Below are positions 31,426-41,730 of a stretch of 64,000 nucleotides of DNA, piece after piece. Source of the DNA: Rhynchopus sp. YZ270_cl-10 (lineage: Eukaryota; Euglenozoa; Diplonemea; Diplonemida; Diplonemidae); the NCBI GenBank assembly GCA_964035575.1, contig OZ037908.1, positions 124,001-188,000 on the forward strand. The letters run 5' to 3'. The notes under the pieces are model-generated. The model made no database searches and was not told the origin of the DNA. It worked only from the letters and a program-made list of their open reading frames with translations. The position numbers were made by a program, and so were the translations under genes. Position 1 is the first letter of the stretch; the number at the start of each line of letters is the position of its first letter.

Positions 31426-34398
31426 TCACAACCCAAACCCACCACAATCGAGCAAACAATCTAGCAATGTCTGCGCCAACGGTGCGACCCCTGTCCCTGA
31501 GTGCGCGGTAAGAGATTGTATCCTTGCGAAGAAGGTTGGATGCGCAGCGTACTTCCGCGGTGCCTTGGAGAGAAGGTACAACGTGAGACAGGCCTTCAAC
31601 GTTGGAAGCGGTGGTGGCGTCTGCCCAAAGAGAAGTCGCGCCATAAAGTCTATGATAATGTCCATACTGCACAGCTGCCCTGCTACACAGGGACACTGCT
31701 GCGCACATTCTATCAACAACTCACCTATCGTCGGCACGCACAGCCTATCCGCTGTCAACCCCCCCACCGTCAGCACCGGGCAAAACACCCCCTCCACTGC
31801 CGGCACCCTTTGCACCTCCATCTCCAACTCATTCGTCCCCTGCACTGCCGCAGCGCCCAACCTCTGCGCTGCAGCCACCGCCACACCGCTGGACTCAAGC
31901 AATGCGTTAGCCTCCTTCACCTCGATTGACCATTTGATCATAGCTAACAACCCAACCCTCGCTGTTTCAAACGACGCAGTACGGATAATCCGAGCAAGAA
32001 AATCTGCCGCTTCATGACGAACCGCAAGATGCATATTCGCGATGCACGCCTCAACCAGCAGAGGTAGTACATAACGTCGCACCACAATATCGCTATGCCG
32101 TGCGAGAAGAACAGTAAACAGCTCCGCCGTAGGCTCCATTCCTGGAGCATATAAATCGGGTGCGTCGTCGGATGCGGTGATGCACGGTGCGGACTGTTGC
32201 AGTTCATCGCTGTCGCTTGGTACATCCGCGCCAATCTCCTGCAGTCCGCCCTCAGGGAGCAATATATAGCATAAAGTGGAGAGCGCGTACTCCACGAGGA
32301 CCTGGCTGCAGCAGGTCCCCACGAAGCTGAGGATGTCGCTGCAGACGGCTTTTCGGACAGCAGCGGGGAGGCGGTCCCCCGCGACGGTGAATTCATAGAG
32401 CGCACGCATTGCAGTAAGCTGGTTTTCTTCCGACAACGCAGCCTGCTTCAAAAGCCGCGCACTTCGCGTAATCGCAGCACGGCGTTCCAAAGGCAGCTCT
32501 AGAGAAAACCCTACGTTATGAACACAGGCGAGGAGTTTTTCGGAGATGCGCTGGCTTGAGTCGTTTTGGATTTGAATACATCGGGAGGTGTTTGGGCTGT
32601 ACATATCACTTGACCCCAAGGCGTCAATATCAATCTCTGACGCAGACACCGACGAGAACATCCCACCACTTCGCGACGCCTTCTGCCTAAACACATGTGA
32701 CCCTTCATTCGTCGTCGCTTGCGACTCTGTGTCCCTCTCTGAATCCGCCGCATTGTGGTGCCGAAGCACATTGTGCAGCATCTCCACCGCTACCAAGCAA
32801 CTTATAGACACCTGACTACCACACGCAGAACTCACATTCTGCGCGCAAAGCAGTGCACCACACCGATGTAGATGCCGCAGCAAGGCAGCACTCCCCAATG
32901 AAACAGACCGTTTGTTCCGTTGCGATGTGGTCCAAAATCGCAGCAAATTCTGAAGAAGAGGTGCGGCAACGTTCGCCTGGTCCAACTCCCCTGACGTAGG
33001 AAAATCCAGCACATCACGCGCCTGCAACGCAGTGAGCAGCGCAGACACCTTCACCGACGCCTCCGGGGACACTGCGGTAAACCTTTCAAGCACTGACAAC
33101 AACCCGACGACACCGGAGTCCGCATTCACCTGGCACGCCTCAACCACACACAACGCATCCACCGGAGAACGCTGTACCAATGCAGTAAGCAACCCAGGCG
33201 CCGCAGGACCACACACTTTCGACAACCACGTCGGGGATGGAATATGTGGCAACAGCGGCGACGCCTCTGTATCCGTCTCGGACAGAAGCTCTCTTATATC
33301 ATCATATTCATCTAATGGCGGATCATGCGGGCACGTAACCAACGTATGAAGACGCAGGGTCAACGCTTCAAGCTCAGATCGTTCCGTTGCGAGAACGATC
33401 TGTGCTGCGCATTTTTTGACATCAGCAATAAGCGCCTGCTCTTCATCCTCTACATTAGCGTCCACCGTATCGCGACTCACCGCAATTAAAGTAGGAAAAT
33501 CATTCTGAAACGACAGCCCCAACCTCGTAAAATTCTGCTCCCCTCTGGTAACCCAGGTGTGGTGTAGAAGTTGCTCTGCTGTGGGTCGCTTTCGGGGTTT
33601 CTTTTGGAGCACTAATTTGAGAAAATTTTTGAGATGGGGCGATGCGAATTCGGGGAGGGGCGGTTCGGAGTCTTGCACAACGTGAAACATAGCAGAAAGT
33701 GGGTTTAAATCTGCGTACGGCGCACGCCCTGCAAACATCTCACACACCGTGCACCCTGCAGACCATATATCCGACGTTGCTTGAGGAGGGTCCATGCAGA
33801 CCACCTCCGGAGCCATCCAATAAGGAGACCCCGCAAAGGTGGATTGATCCTTCTTTCCGGTCCCCGGATCCTGCGCCTCGCGGGCAACCATACTTACCCC
33901 AAAATCACCCAGTTTTACCGAACCCCGCTGAGTCGAAACCAATATATTTCCACCCTTCACATCACGATGTAAAATCGAACGGTCGTGAAGGTATTTCAAC
34001 CCACGAAAGACCTGGCCTATGATGTTCGCGCAGAGAACCTCTGGGAAGACGCCGTTTTGGCGGAGGATTGTGGAGATGCTGCCGGTCTCCATGAGCTCCA
34101 TGACGATGTAGAGATTGTTGGCGGTTTGCTTGGCGTCTATTAACTGGAGGATGTTGGGATGGGGTCCCAGGAGGCGGAGTAAGTCCAGCTCCTTTCTTAT
34201 GAGGGCATAAGCTTCCTGCGAAGAGGCCTCAAGGGAAAGCTTCTTCACCGCAACAAGCTGGCCGGTCTCGAGGTGCATCCCCTTCATGACCGTGCCCCCA
34301 GCGCCCCGCCCAAGCTGCTCCGCGCTGAGACCCCATTTCCCAACCGTCGCAACCTTCGCGAAGGATGCCAACGGATTCGTCTTGTGCTCGCTGTACAT
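31426..34398 (-). CDS. STE-group protein kinase, Cdc7/SepH/MAP3K-epsilon-like, with long helical C-terminus
   Basis: The 990-residue protein has a complete kinase domain at about 22-285: Gly loop GRGAGGTVMKG, VAVKK with Lys52, catalytic HRDVKGGN (144 onward), DFG at 165-167, activation segment FAGSPYWMAPEVV and SDIWSAGCTVCEM. The sequence and position of GSPYWMAPE with HRDVKGGN are typical of the MAP3K/Cdc7-Cdc15 group, which phosphorylates downstream kinases in septation, mitotic-exit or MAPK routes. The remaining 700 residues are rich in Leu/Ala helices, consistent with the HEAT/ARM-like tail of that family, but I cannot count repeats reliably. No membrane segment or signal peptide is seen, so it should be cytoplasmic. 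All catalytic residues are intact. It is single copy here and unrelated to the cyclase arrays around it. Confidence 0.93.
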   Translation of the reverse strand: MYSEHKTNPLASFAKVATVGKWGLSAEQLGRGAGGTVMKGMHLETGQLVAVKKLSLEASSQEAYALIRKELDLLRLLGPHPNILQLIDAKQTANNLYIVMELMETGSISTILRQNGVFPEVLCANIIGQVFRGLKYLHDRSILHRDVKGGNILVSTQRGSVKLGDFGVSMVAREAQDPGTGKKDQSTFAGSPYWMAPEVVCMDPPQATSDIWSAGCTVCEMFAGRAPYADLNPLSAMFHVVQDSEPPLPEFASPHLKNFLKLVLQKKPRKRPTAEQLLHHTWVTRGEQNFTRLGLSFQNDFPTLIAVSRDTVDANVEDEEQALIADVKKCAAQIVLATERSELEALTLRLHTLVTCPHDPPLDEYDDIRELLSETDTEASPLLPHIPSPTWLSKVCGPAAPGLLTALVQRSPVDALCVVEACQVNADSGVVGLLSVLERFTAVSPEASVKVSALLTALQARDVLDFPTSGELDQANVAAPLLQNLLRFWTTSQRNKRSVSLGSAALLRHLHRCGALLCAQNVSSACGSQVSISCLVAVEMLHNVLRHHNAADSERDTESQATTNEGSHVFRQKASRSGGMFSSVSASEIDIDALGSSDMYSPNTSRCIQIQNDSSQRISEKLLACVHNVGFSLELPLERRAAITRSARLLKQAALSEENQLTAMRALYEFTVAGDRLPAAVRKAVCSDILSFVGTCCSQVLVEYALSTLCYILLPEGGLQEIGADVPSDSDELQQSAPCITASDDAPDLYAPGMEPTAELFTVLLARHSDIVVRRYVLPLLVEACIANMHLAVRHEAADFLARIIRTASFETARVGLLAMIKWSIEVKEANALLESSGVAVAAAQRLGAAAVQGTNELEMEVQRVPAVEGVFCPVLTVGGLTADRLCVPTIGELLIECAQQCPCVAGQLCSMDIIIDFMARLLFGQTPPPLPTLKACLTLYLLSKAPRKYAAHPTFFARIQSLTAHSGTGVAPLAQTLLDCLLDCGGFGL

Positions 34399-34667
34399 CC
34401 TTTTATTTCAAAAGCACCGTTACCAGGTGTACCCGCATGTCACAACTCGCATTCTCTTGGGGAGAGAGAGAGAAAGAAAGAGAAAAAAAAAATGTTAGTG
34501 TGTATTAGTGTGGGGAAGGGGGAGGAAAGGGGGGTGGTGTGTGTGGTGTGGTGTGGGTTCTGTAAAGTGGTTTCGTGGAGGGTTACGAGGGGGTAGTGGT
34601 GGTTGTATTGTGTAGCATCGATGTACCCCCTAATGTGAATAATAGCAGTAAGAAAAAAAGAGAGAAA

Positions 34668-34709
34668 AGTTTATCCGATGATCCTAAGCCTCTCGTGCTT
34701 AGTCACCTT
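34668..34709. repeat. Short CTCTCGT-loop hairpin element (family 1)
   Basis: AGTTTATCCGATGATC, stem CTAAGC, loop CTCTCGT, stem GCTTAG, TCACCTT. Upstream side of the kinase gene, preceded by an A-rich tract. Confidence 0.7.
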
Positions 34710-34816
34710 ATCATATTCGTTATCGCACAGCTTCAGCTGCGCTGGCTTCCACAAGTTTGTTGTCAGGGATGATGTCATTTCCCCAGCCGGAGTTCGTAAT
34801 TTTGGCACGTACGATA

Positions 34817-34920
34817 GTTGAAATACAAAACCTTCTCGTGAACAGTGTACCTTTGGTACGTAAGAGGCGGTACCGTAGGGGTGGACACCCCAACCATGCA
34901 GTCCTACAATCCATTTCGCG
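34817..34920. repeat. Roughly 100-bp SINE-like repeat
   Basis: Starts AGTTGAAATACAAAACC, TTCTCGTG, GTGTACCTTT and ends CATGCAGTCCTACAATCC then ATTTCG. The same head and tail, with a different middle, occur at 15476-15583. A head-only relative is at 39170-39205. No tRNA-type promoter boxes are recognisable, so SINE is a description of form only. Confidence 0.5.
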
Positions 34921-35220
34921 ATATACATCTAGAAAAAAAAATAGGCGGGAGTTGGTAGTGGGGGAGGTCATTTTGTTTTGGGCCAAGAAAAATCGGATTT
35001 AAAATAAAAGAAAAAGCTGTGCACAAAGAGTAGCCCTTAAAGGCTATATTTTTGCGTGGGGCTTTTTACGGTTGTTTGTTTGTTTTTTTTGTTTTGTTTG
35101 TCGTCGTCTGTGCGAATGGAAATTCGCGACTTATGCGAGAACAGCAAATAAAATACAAAATGAGATCTGAAAAGAAAACTGTATCGGTACTTCATCCCTT
35201 GCCAGTGAATTCTAGAGGGA

Positions 35221-35272
35221 TAGTGGAGCCCGTCCTTGGGGTGTGTCCACACTAATACAAACTAAGGTTTCA
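35221..35272 (+). repeat. Family 2 element in plus orientation with poly(A) tail
   Basis: TAGTGGAGCCCG, GGGGTGTGTCCACACTAATA, CAAACTAAGGTTTC, soon followed by a long A-run at about 35278-35289. It is the reverse orientation of copies at 8286 and 23923. The A-run lies at the same end of the element in all three. Confidence 0.6.
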
Positions 35273-35653
35273 GGGAGAAAAAAAAAAAAGAAAGCTGAGA
35301 AAGATGACGTGCGACTCATGTACACACATCTAAACAAAGCGAAAGAAATAGTTGGTAAGACAAACCCTAGGCCTCACCTGATTGGTCGCCACGCAATGCC
35401 CCGCGGATCACCTACACAACTGATTTCAGCCACCACCCCCCACCCCACCACAGCAGAGAATAAGCCGGGTTCCCGGTCCCCGGTCCCTGGGTCCTGGTCA
35501 AGGTCCCGGGTCCCAGTCCGGCTGAGAATAACCGGGTCCCCGAGTCTTATTCTCTGCTGTGCCCCCCACCCCCCACCCCCCACCCCCACTGCCCCCACCG
35601 CCTATCCCCTACACCCAGGTGCACAATGCAGCTTGGCCCCACATCTACTCTTC

Positions 35654-38600
35654 CTAGCTAACAGTGATGTCGAGGTTGTGCTCCTCTTGAGATCTGCCCA
35701 TGTCTGGGTAGAAGGGGAAGGGCTTGAGGCTGTCCTTTTGTGCAAGGTCGTAGAGTGCTTGCAGGTGGGGTCGGTCCTTCTGGTGTACGTTTGCAAAGGC
35801 CTCGGCAGCGGTGGCGGCGTCGCTGTCGTACAGAGCGTCGAAGGCGATGTTCTCCTTCTTGTGCGGGTCGTTTCGTTCCATCTCCTCCAGCTGGTACATC
35901 CATTCGTTCCGCGTGCCCGCACCCTTGAGTGCCGTCACCTCATGCAACGTGAGCACCCTGTCCTCATCCCCGACACGCAGCACCTTCCTCGTGTCTGCTA
36001 TGCTCACAGCATTCGCATGCATGCAGCCGTCTATGAGTAGAGGAACCTGCCACGCCCGTCCCCACCGCTCCAACTGCCACACCCGGCCCACAAGGGTTCC
36101 CACAATGGCAAAGCTTTTCATCATCGTGCACCCTAGGTTCCCCACCCGTACAGACCCGCACGATGCAGCGACGTTTCCGTCCAGCTCCATCCCCAGCTGC
36201 AAGGACAGCGCCATCTCCAGGGCTGCTCTCTCAAATTGCGGTGTGTGCGTCACAGCGTTGAAGCTGACAGTGACCTTGTCGCCGCTCACGCTGTCGACGA
36301 CGCCGCGGTACTGTCGTGTCTTGAGCAGCAGAGCCTCCAGGTACGATGTGTGGCGCTCCAGCACAGCCTCGTCAGTGTAGTGGTGGAAGTTGCGCAGGTT
36401 TGCCAGGAGAAGTGCGATGCGTTTCTGCTTGAGCCCTGTCCTCGTGAGGATGGCGTGTCCGTACACGGCGGCCTCGCTGTGGTTGGAGCAGTGAGATGAG
36501 ACTGAGTGCGAAAGGTTCGAAGAACCCGACTCAGTGGTCGCTGCACCATCGTCAGAGGAGCTCTCCACAAGCACACTCTGCGGCATGAAGGCTTTGTAGT
36601 GCACAAGCAGCTCACGCATCGAGTCGAAGCCAGCACGCAGACTCCCCAGCTCAGTGAAGAGCGAACGCTTTGTGTCGCTCACCTGCTCAAGGTTCATTGT
36701 GCGCACGTGCTCCATGTCCTCCGCAAGCTGCACAAGCGGGTTCGTCACCACCACTGCACAGAACACAACACACACAACAGCCGCAAGTGCCAGCGACACA
36801 CCGATGTAAAGTGTCGCCTCACGTGTTGCTGTTGCCCTCCCAAGAATCACGTGCTCGGGGATGATGAACATCAGAATCCAAGCCCGTCTCTTCCCAAACC
36901 CGTCAATCTCACCCACAGACACGGAACGTTGGTTGCACAATCCCACAGTCCCATCGTCGTCAGTAACGCGCAGCACGCGTGTGGAGTCAATCAGCTTCGT
37001 CTGAAACTCAAGCTGTGTTAGTGCATCATTCACCCACGGGTGCACGGAGGGGTACAACACATGCTCAGGTTGGAGTGTGCGGTCAGAAGACACCAACACA
37101 CGTCCGTCTGCAGCGTCAACCACGACACTCAGAGATCCTTCCGGCACACGCTGACGTGCAAACGTGTTCTTCACCTCCACAAGTGCAGCCTGCACAATAC
37201 CTGTCGACGACAGGTCGGGTCTGTCCATCCCTTGCAACGTCAACTCCAACGTTGTGCTCATCACACTCAACGCCTGCATGCGCACCTCCAAACTCATGTC
37301 CAGACTCACCTCCCGCAGTGCACTGTCACTCTTGGCCACCAGTACTGCACCAAGCGCTCCTATGAACACAAGCACCACAAACCCAAGACACACAGATATC
37401 GGTATACCCCGTCCACGTCCTTGCCGCATGCGCTTGTTCTGACGCCACACGAAACCACCCAGGAGCGCAAGCACCAACCCAGACACACATGCCACCGCCA
37501 CAAGCAGGTACTTCCATTTTGCACCGCTCTCGGCTTCGCGTGTGCCAGGACTTCCGTGTCCCAGCAGCTCAAGCAGGTCCTGCTCAAGATCCTTCAGCGT
37601 CTCGGTTGCAGGTGTCGAGGACTCAAGGAACAGACGTAGGTTCGTGTACACCTTCTCCATGCAGTCTGTGAACAGTGCACGGCACCCAGCATCAGGACGG
37701 TATGCTGCCCTTGTCCAGAAGTCGGGAAACGCCTTCAGCGACTCACACATCAGACGGTGCTTGACGTTGCTGCAGTACTCCTCAAACAGTGCTGGGTCCT
37801 CGAGAGTCTTCATCACAAGTGGCTCGCTGTTCTTCTTCTGCACAGTCCACTCGTGAAGGCTTCCTGCAAAGGACTCGAGGTACTGCTTCGCAGCTTCCTT
37901 GCTTGGCGCTGTTATCGGAATGAAGCTGCTCTGTCCACCAACACACCCAGCACCGTTCTTGCCAGGTGTCGGACCCATCGCTATGTCAAACCCTTTATCC
38001 GTGAGTTGGGTTTCGTACGTGTCCATCTTGCTTGTCCAGTCCATGTTGACAAACGCGTTCCCTGCAGCAAATGACTTCCGAGCTTCTTGGTTTGTCATGT
38101 TAAGTGACGACGAGGGTGAGATTGTACCTATCCACGCACGCCAATGTGTCAGCACAACTGCCGCAGCTGGGTTGTTGATGCTCACACTCCCGTCCGGCTC
38201 CACAATGCCACCACCATCTTCAGTCGACAGCAGCAATATGAGCAGAGACATCAGAGTGATGTCTGACTCGCCCACCGGAACAAAGAACCCCCAAAAGTCA
38301 AGGTTGCCTGCCGCACGCTCTGCATCCATCACAGCCTTCACCGTCACGTCGAACTCTGCCATCGTCTTCGGCCACGCGAACCCGTGCTTCTCCAACAGGT
38401 CACGTCGGTAGTACATCACAAGACGTGAGCCAAGGTGCGGAACACCAATGGTATCTCCTGCCTCGTTCTTCTTCTCAAAGATGGGATGTATGTCGGACAC
38501 TGCGCTTGGGTTCAGTGGTATCAAGTACTCCAGGGAAACTTTCCACCACGCAGCACCGATCGAGTATGTGTCGTACGGTGTGTCCCCTGTCTCAAAGGTC

Positions 38601-38875
38601 TCGTGCTGCACAAGCTCAACTTCTGACTTCAGGAGACGTGTGAACGTTGATAGTTGAAGCAAAACCGTTTTCTTGTCGTACGAACGGAAGCTGATGTCAG
38701 GGTGGTCTGCCTTCAGCTGCTGCAGCTTCGGGCACATGCTGTCTCCCATGAACGCCAAGGTGCCCGCCACAATACTGACGTTGCGTGTCCCAGGTGCTAT
38801 GACACACTTCCCCACATCGGCCACGACACCTGCAGCACAGACCGCAAGCACCACCACCACCACCACACGAGACAT
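35654..38875 (-). CDS. Receptor with ABC solute-binding ectodomain, Cache-like sensor and degenerate cyclase domain (copy 3)
   Basis: The frame opens at 38887. I prefer the fifth codon (38875), where MSRVVVVVVLAVCAAGVVA aligns with the signal peptide of the gene at 12117. Domain order is the same as in that gene. In the ectodomain, long blocks are nearly identical to copy 1 (NPSAVSDIHPIFEKKNEAG, the segment from EWTVQKKNSEPL to RPDAGCRAL). They alternate with blocks unique to this copy, such as FFVPVGESDITLMSLLILLL and the stretch from HWRAWIGTISPSS to MDWTSKM. The cyclase motif FTDI is replaced by LANL and the Asn/Arg block by TLVGRVWQLER, so catalysis is not expected. It ends with a different short tail. 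Its neighbours are the kinase upstream and the shorter cyclases on the other side. Confidence 0.87.
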   Translation of the reverse strand: MSRVVVVVVLAVCAAGVVADVGKCVIAPGTRNVSIVAGTLAFMGDSMCPKLQQLKADHPDISFRSYDKKTVLLQLSTFTRLLKSEVELVQHETFETGDTPYDTYSIGAAWWKVSLEYLIPLNPSAVSDIHPIFEKKNEAGDTIGVPHLGSRLVMYYRRDLLEKHGFAWPKTMAEFDVTVKAVMDAERAAGNLDFWGFFVPVGESDITLMSLLILLLSTEDGGGIVEPDGSVSINNPAAAVVLTHWRAWIGTISPSSSLNMTNQEARKSFAAGNAFVNMDWTSKMDTYETQLTDKGFDIAMGPTPGKNGAGCVGGQSSFIPITAPSKEAAKQYLESFAGSLHEWTVQKKNSEPLVMKTLEDPALFEEYCSNVKHRLMCESLKAFPDFWTRAAYRPDAGCRALFTDCMEKVYTNLRLFLESSTPATETLKDLEQDLLELLGHGSPGTREAESGAKWKYLLVAVACVSGLVLALLGGFVWRQNKRMRQGRGRGIPISVCLGFVVLVFIGALGAVLVAKSDSALREVSLDMSLEVRMQALSVMSTTLELTLQGMDRPDLSSTGIVQAALVEVKNTFARQRVPEGSLSVVVDAADGRVLVSSDRTLQPEHVLYPSVHPWVNDALTQLEFQTKLIDSTRVLRVTDDDGTVGLCNQRSVSVGEIDGFGKRRAWILMFIIPEHVILGRATATREATLYIGVSLALAAVVCVVFCAVVVTNPLVQLAEDMEHVRTMNLEQVSDTKRSLFTELGSLRAGFDSMRELLVHYKAFMPQSVLVESSSDDGAATTESGSSNLSHSVSSHCSNHSEAAVYGHAILTRTGLKQKRIALLLANLRNFHHYTDEAVLERHTSYLEALLLKTRQYRGVVDSVSGDKVTVSFNAVTHTPQFERAALEMALSLQLGMELDGNVAASCGSVRVGNLGCTMMKSFAIVGTLVGRVWQLERWGRAWQVPLLIDGCMHANAVSIADTRKVLRVGDEDRVLTLHEVTALKGAGTRNEWMYQLEEMERNDPHKKENIAFDALYDSDAATAAEAFANVHQKDRPHLQALYDLAQKDSLKPFPFYPDMGRSQEEHNLDITVS

Positions 38876-39268
38876 GCCCTTCCCCACCCAGCACCTCGCA
38901 AACGTGTGCAGTGCTTCTGGTGGAGTGGTGTATATTTACTGTGCTGAGGGGGGGGAGAGAGAACATCGGAAATCGAGGAATTACACTGAGGGAACGTGCA
39001 AGGTTTAACAGTCCACATGCTTCCAGGAACGCGGTGACCAAAAAGCCACCTTGAACGTGCTGATAGAGCTGAGGACATGCGCGGAACACATCGGGGAGCA
39101 ATACGAAGCCATTCAGAGGGACTTAGAGGGTGTGCACAGTGCAGAGCAGACAGAAACCTCCGTTGACGTGAAATACAAAGCCCTCTCGTTAAAGTGTACC
39201 TTGGCAAGAAAGAAGAGGCAAAAGGTGCAAATGGAAATTTGCATTTTATAAGCACAAACATTATGTAC
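38876..39268. other. Spacer between receptor and pseudo-cyclase, no gene seen
   Basis: About 390 bp. A segment at 39170-39205 (GAAATACAAAGCCCTCTCGT, then GTGTACCTTGG) matches the head of the 34817 repeat and sits about 65 bp beyond the stop of the gene that ends at 39269. Confidence 0.55.
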
Positions 39269-41015
39269 TCACTGTTCAACACCCCAACCCCCTCCCTGAA
39301 AGGAGAAAACAGCACACTTGAGAGGCGCCGCTTTCACACGCACAGGGTGCAGTGCACAGTTCCCTATGAGAGAGGCTGACTGCACTGCTTCTGCTGACGT
39401 CTCACCCTTCAAGTACCCACGCACGGCTTGGTTGTAGTCCTCCCAGTCCTTCTTCCCGCCAATCTGGTACATCCACTCCTCTCCTCGCGTTGCAGTCGCC
39501 ACTACTGCCGGCACAACCAGCTCACCAAGCACCTCTGGTTCGCAGTGTGCAGCAAGTTCCACTTTGCAGGGAATCAGACGAAGGTCGTGTTCGCACTCAG
39601 CATCGCTGAAGCACAGACGGTTGCACAACACATCACACCCCAGTATACGTCCTGCACGTTCTATCGCGAGCACGTCACGCACAAGAGCACCCACCATGCT
39701 GAAGCGACGCATCACGTGGCAGCCCATGTCACCACGCAGCACCTTCCCCATTGCAACACCCATGTTCACATGAGTGCTCACTTCGTCACCCCCCTGCATC
39801 AGCATCGTTGCAGTGTGCAGTGCTGAGGTGGCGTGGTTCGCACACTGCTTTGACGCGTTGAACGAGCAGTGGATCCTGTCACCCACAAACACATCCACCA
39901 TCCCACGCTGCAGATCTGTTGTCTGCAGTGTCTTCAGCAGAACTGCTGTGAAGAGCTCTGAGAAGGATGTGGCGTCCTTCTCCAAACAGAGCAACGTGTC
40001 TTTGATGTTTAGTGTCAGTAGTGTTGCCTTTGTGGGTGTCAGTGCCAAAACATTGGCTGTCCGACACATGGTGGCAAGTCCGGACACAGTCGAGTGCGAC
40101 ATGGAGGAGGACAACGATGACTCAGCAATCGATGACATAACAGTTGCTGACATACCTCTCGTCAGAGGCATCTCCTCCTCAAACGGCAGGCACGTCTGTG
40201 GAAGGTACGCCTTGTACACACGCAGGTTCTCTTCCAACGACCGCAGTGCAGACGTCATCTCCTCAGGCAGCTGTCCATGATGCTCCGCAAGCAGCTCAGC
40301 CACCCTCTCCACGTCGTACCCTGCGAGGAGCGACGCAATCTCCTGCACGGTGTTGATCGTCCGCTCCATCGTTGCCTGCTCCTTCAGGATCTCACGTGCG
40401 AAGCCACGTGTTGCCACAAAGTCAATCACAAACACTTGAAGCATATAAAGAACAGACTGCATCTGCCCAGTTGGGCACGGAAGATCTGTGCAATCCATCT
40501 TCTTCCGGAACACCTCCCTCCGCCCAAACTCGCCTTCCTGAGGGTACAGCCCAGGCATGTCCAGGAGGCCATACCTGAAGGCTTCTTCAAATGCAAGAAT
40601 GATCAACCACAGCGAGACACCACAGACAACACCGAACGCGTATCGTTCATTTACACCCATGACAAGCAGGTAGTCTACGACGAGAACAAATGGTGCCCAA
40701 CCGTGTTCACCGTAGCTTCGTCCACTTAGGTCGCTGAACGTGATGCAAAGTGTGTAAAGTGCTGCTGTGACAAGCACAACACGATCTGTGATTGGCTGCT
40801 TGCACAGAACAAAGATCAGGGAAGAACGCCGTGCCCAGGAGGATGCACCTGACTATTACGGTCACCGGCACTGGGTTTGCTCCCAAGACAGTTATGATCA
40901 GGATCGCCAAGAACACTGTCACGTTCAAGGCAAAGAAGATGACACGATGCCGACGCTCGTTCTTCTGCAGAGTCCCATCCAGGGAGAGCACGCCCTCAAG
41001 CCACCCACAGCGCAT
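39269..41015 (-). pseudogene. Six-membrane-segment pseudo-cyclase interrupted by a 2-bp deletion
   Basis: The start at 41015 reads MRCGWLEGVLSLDGTLQKNE, matching the intact paralogue at 47968-50049. After ILLGTAFF the frame is lost: near 40820, GGGAAGAACG replaces GGGAAAAGAACG of the paralogue, a 2-base loss. From about 40777 the original frame continues for 502 residues (LYTLCITFSDLSGRSYGEHG onward) to the stop. The membrane half matches the 47968 gene. The cytoplasmic half is almost identical to that of 41731 and is a degenerate cyclase domain (TLNIKD in place of FTDI, VFVGDRIHCSF, GALVRDVLAIER). Either a recent pseudogene, programmed frameshifting or an assembly error would explain it. Everything else is well preserved, so an assembly error deserves weight. 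Confidence 0.8.
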
Positions 41016-41730
41016 AGTTTTGTGTATTCTGCTTTGCTCTGTCGTACGAAGGTGTGTCGATAGAAACACGGCCCTTTCCCGCATGCAGTGCAGTTCGCCA
41101 CACCCCTAATGAGGACTCATGAACCGAAGACAAGCCTTAGGCAGATGCAACACCATGGGGACGTGGGCCGCTGTCATATACTGTTGAACGCGTGCTGTGC
41201 GATGCATGTAGTACAGAAAGGTAGTCAGAAAACGTCAGAATACAGCGAGTATCGAGCTGGGCGTTCTGCTGTGTGTAAATCGGCACGCAAGAAAAGGCAG
41301 TATTGAATAATGTCTTTTTGTGAGGACTCAAAAGAAAAAAGGTTGCCAGGTGAGTAGGCCTCACGTCTCAACACATCTTTTGCACAAGCGTTATCGAGGA
41401 CTCCTGTTGGCAAGAAATAAGGAAACTGTGGGAGAGAACCTCACCGGAAACAAGGTGTAACAAAGAATGCATTTGGTAAGAAGGCTCTTGGAAAAAAGCT
41501 TCTGACCACTATTGCTGGGGCAAAAATAGTTTTGCTTTTCCCTGCCCCTCCACTCAAAGCTGGGGACCTCCCACAATGTGAAGGCCTGAGCGCGCGGGGA
41601 AAAACACTCTCGCGGGAAGACGCAATACAGCGCTTCGTGTTAATGCCCATGAAAGTAAGGTTGTCTTGAAATGCAAAGCCACAGTACACCTGGGAAGTAA
41701 ACACGGATGTCTAAAATGCTATTATTAGCA
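41016..41730. other. Spacer between two cyclase copies, no gene seen
   Basis: About 715 bp without a convincing frame. A GTGAGTAGGCCTCACG hairpin is near 41351-41366. No shared block with the other cyclase spacers was noticed. Confidence 0.5.

Larger units (their letters stand above)
34399..35653. other. Intergenic spacer with short repeats
   Basis: About 1.25 kb between the kinase and the third receptor. It contains a family 1 hairpin element, a family 2 element and a longer repeat at 34817-34920. The stretch 35450-35600 is a C-rich low-complexity tract with GGGTCCC-type repeats. No gene seen. Confidence 0.6.

Noticed and set aside
31421-31708. 95-codon minus-strand frame at the kinase C-terminus
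   Set aside because: It is a different-frame shadow of the kinase tail.
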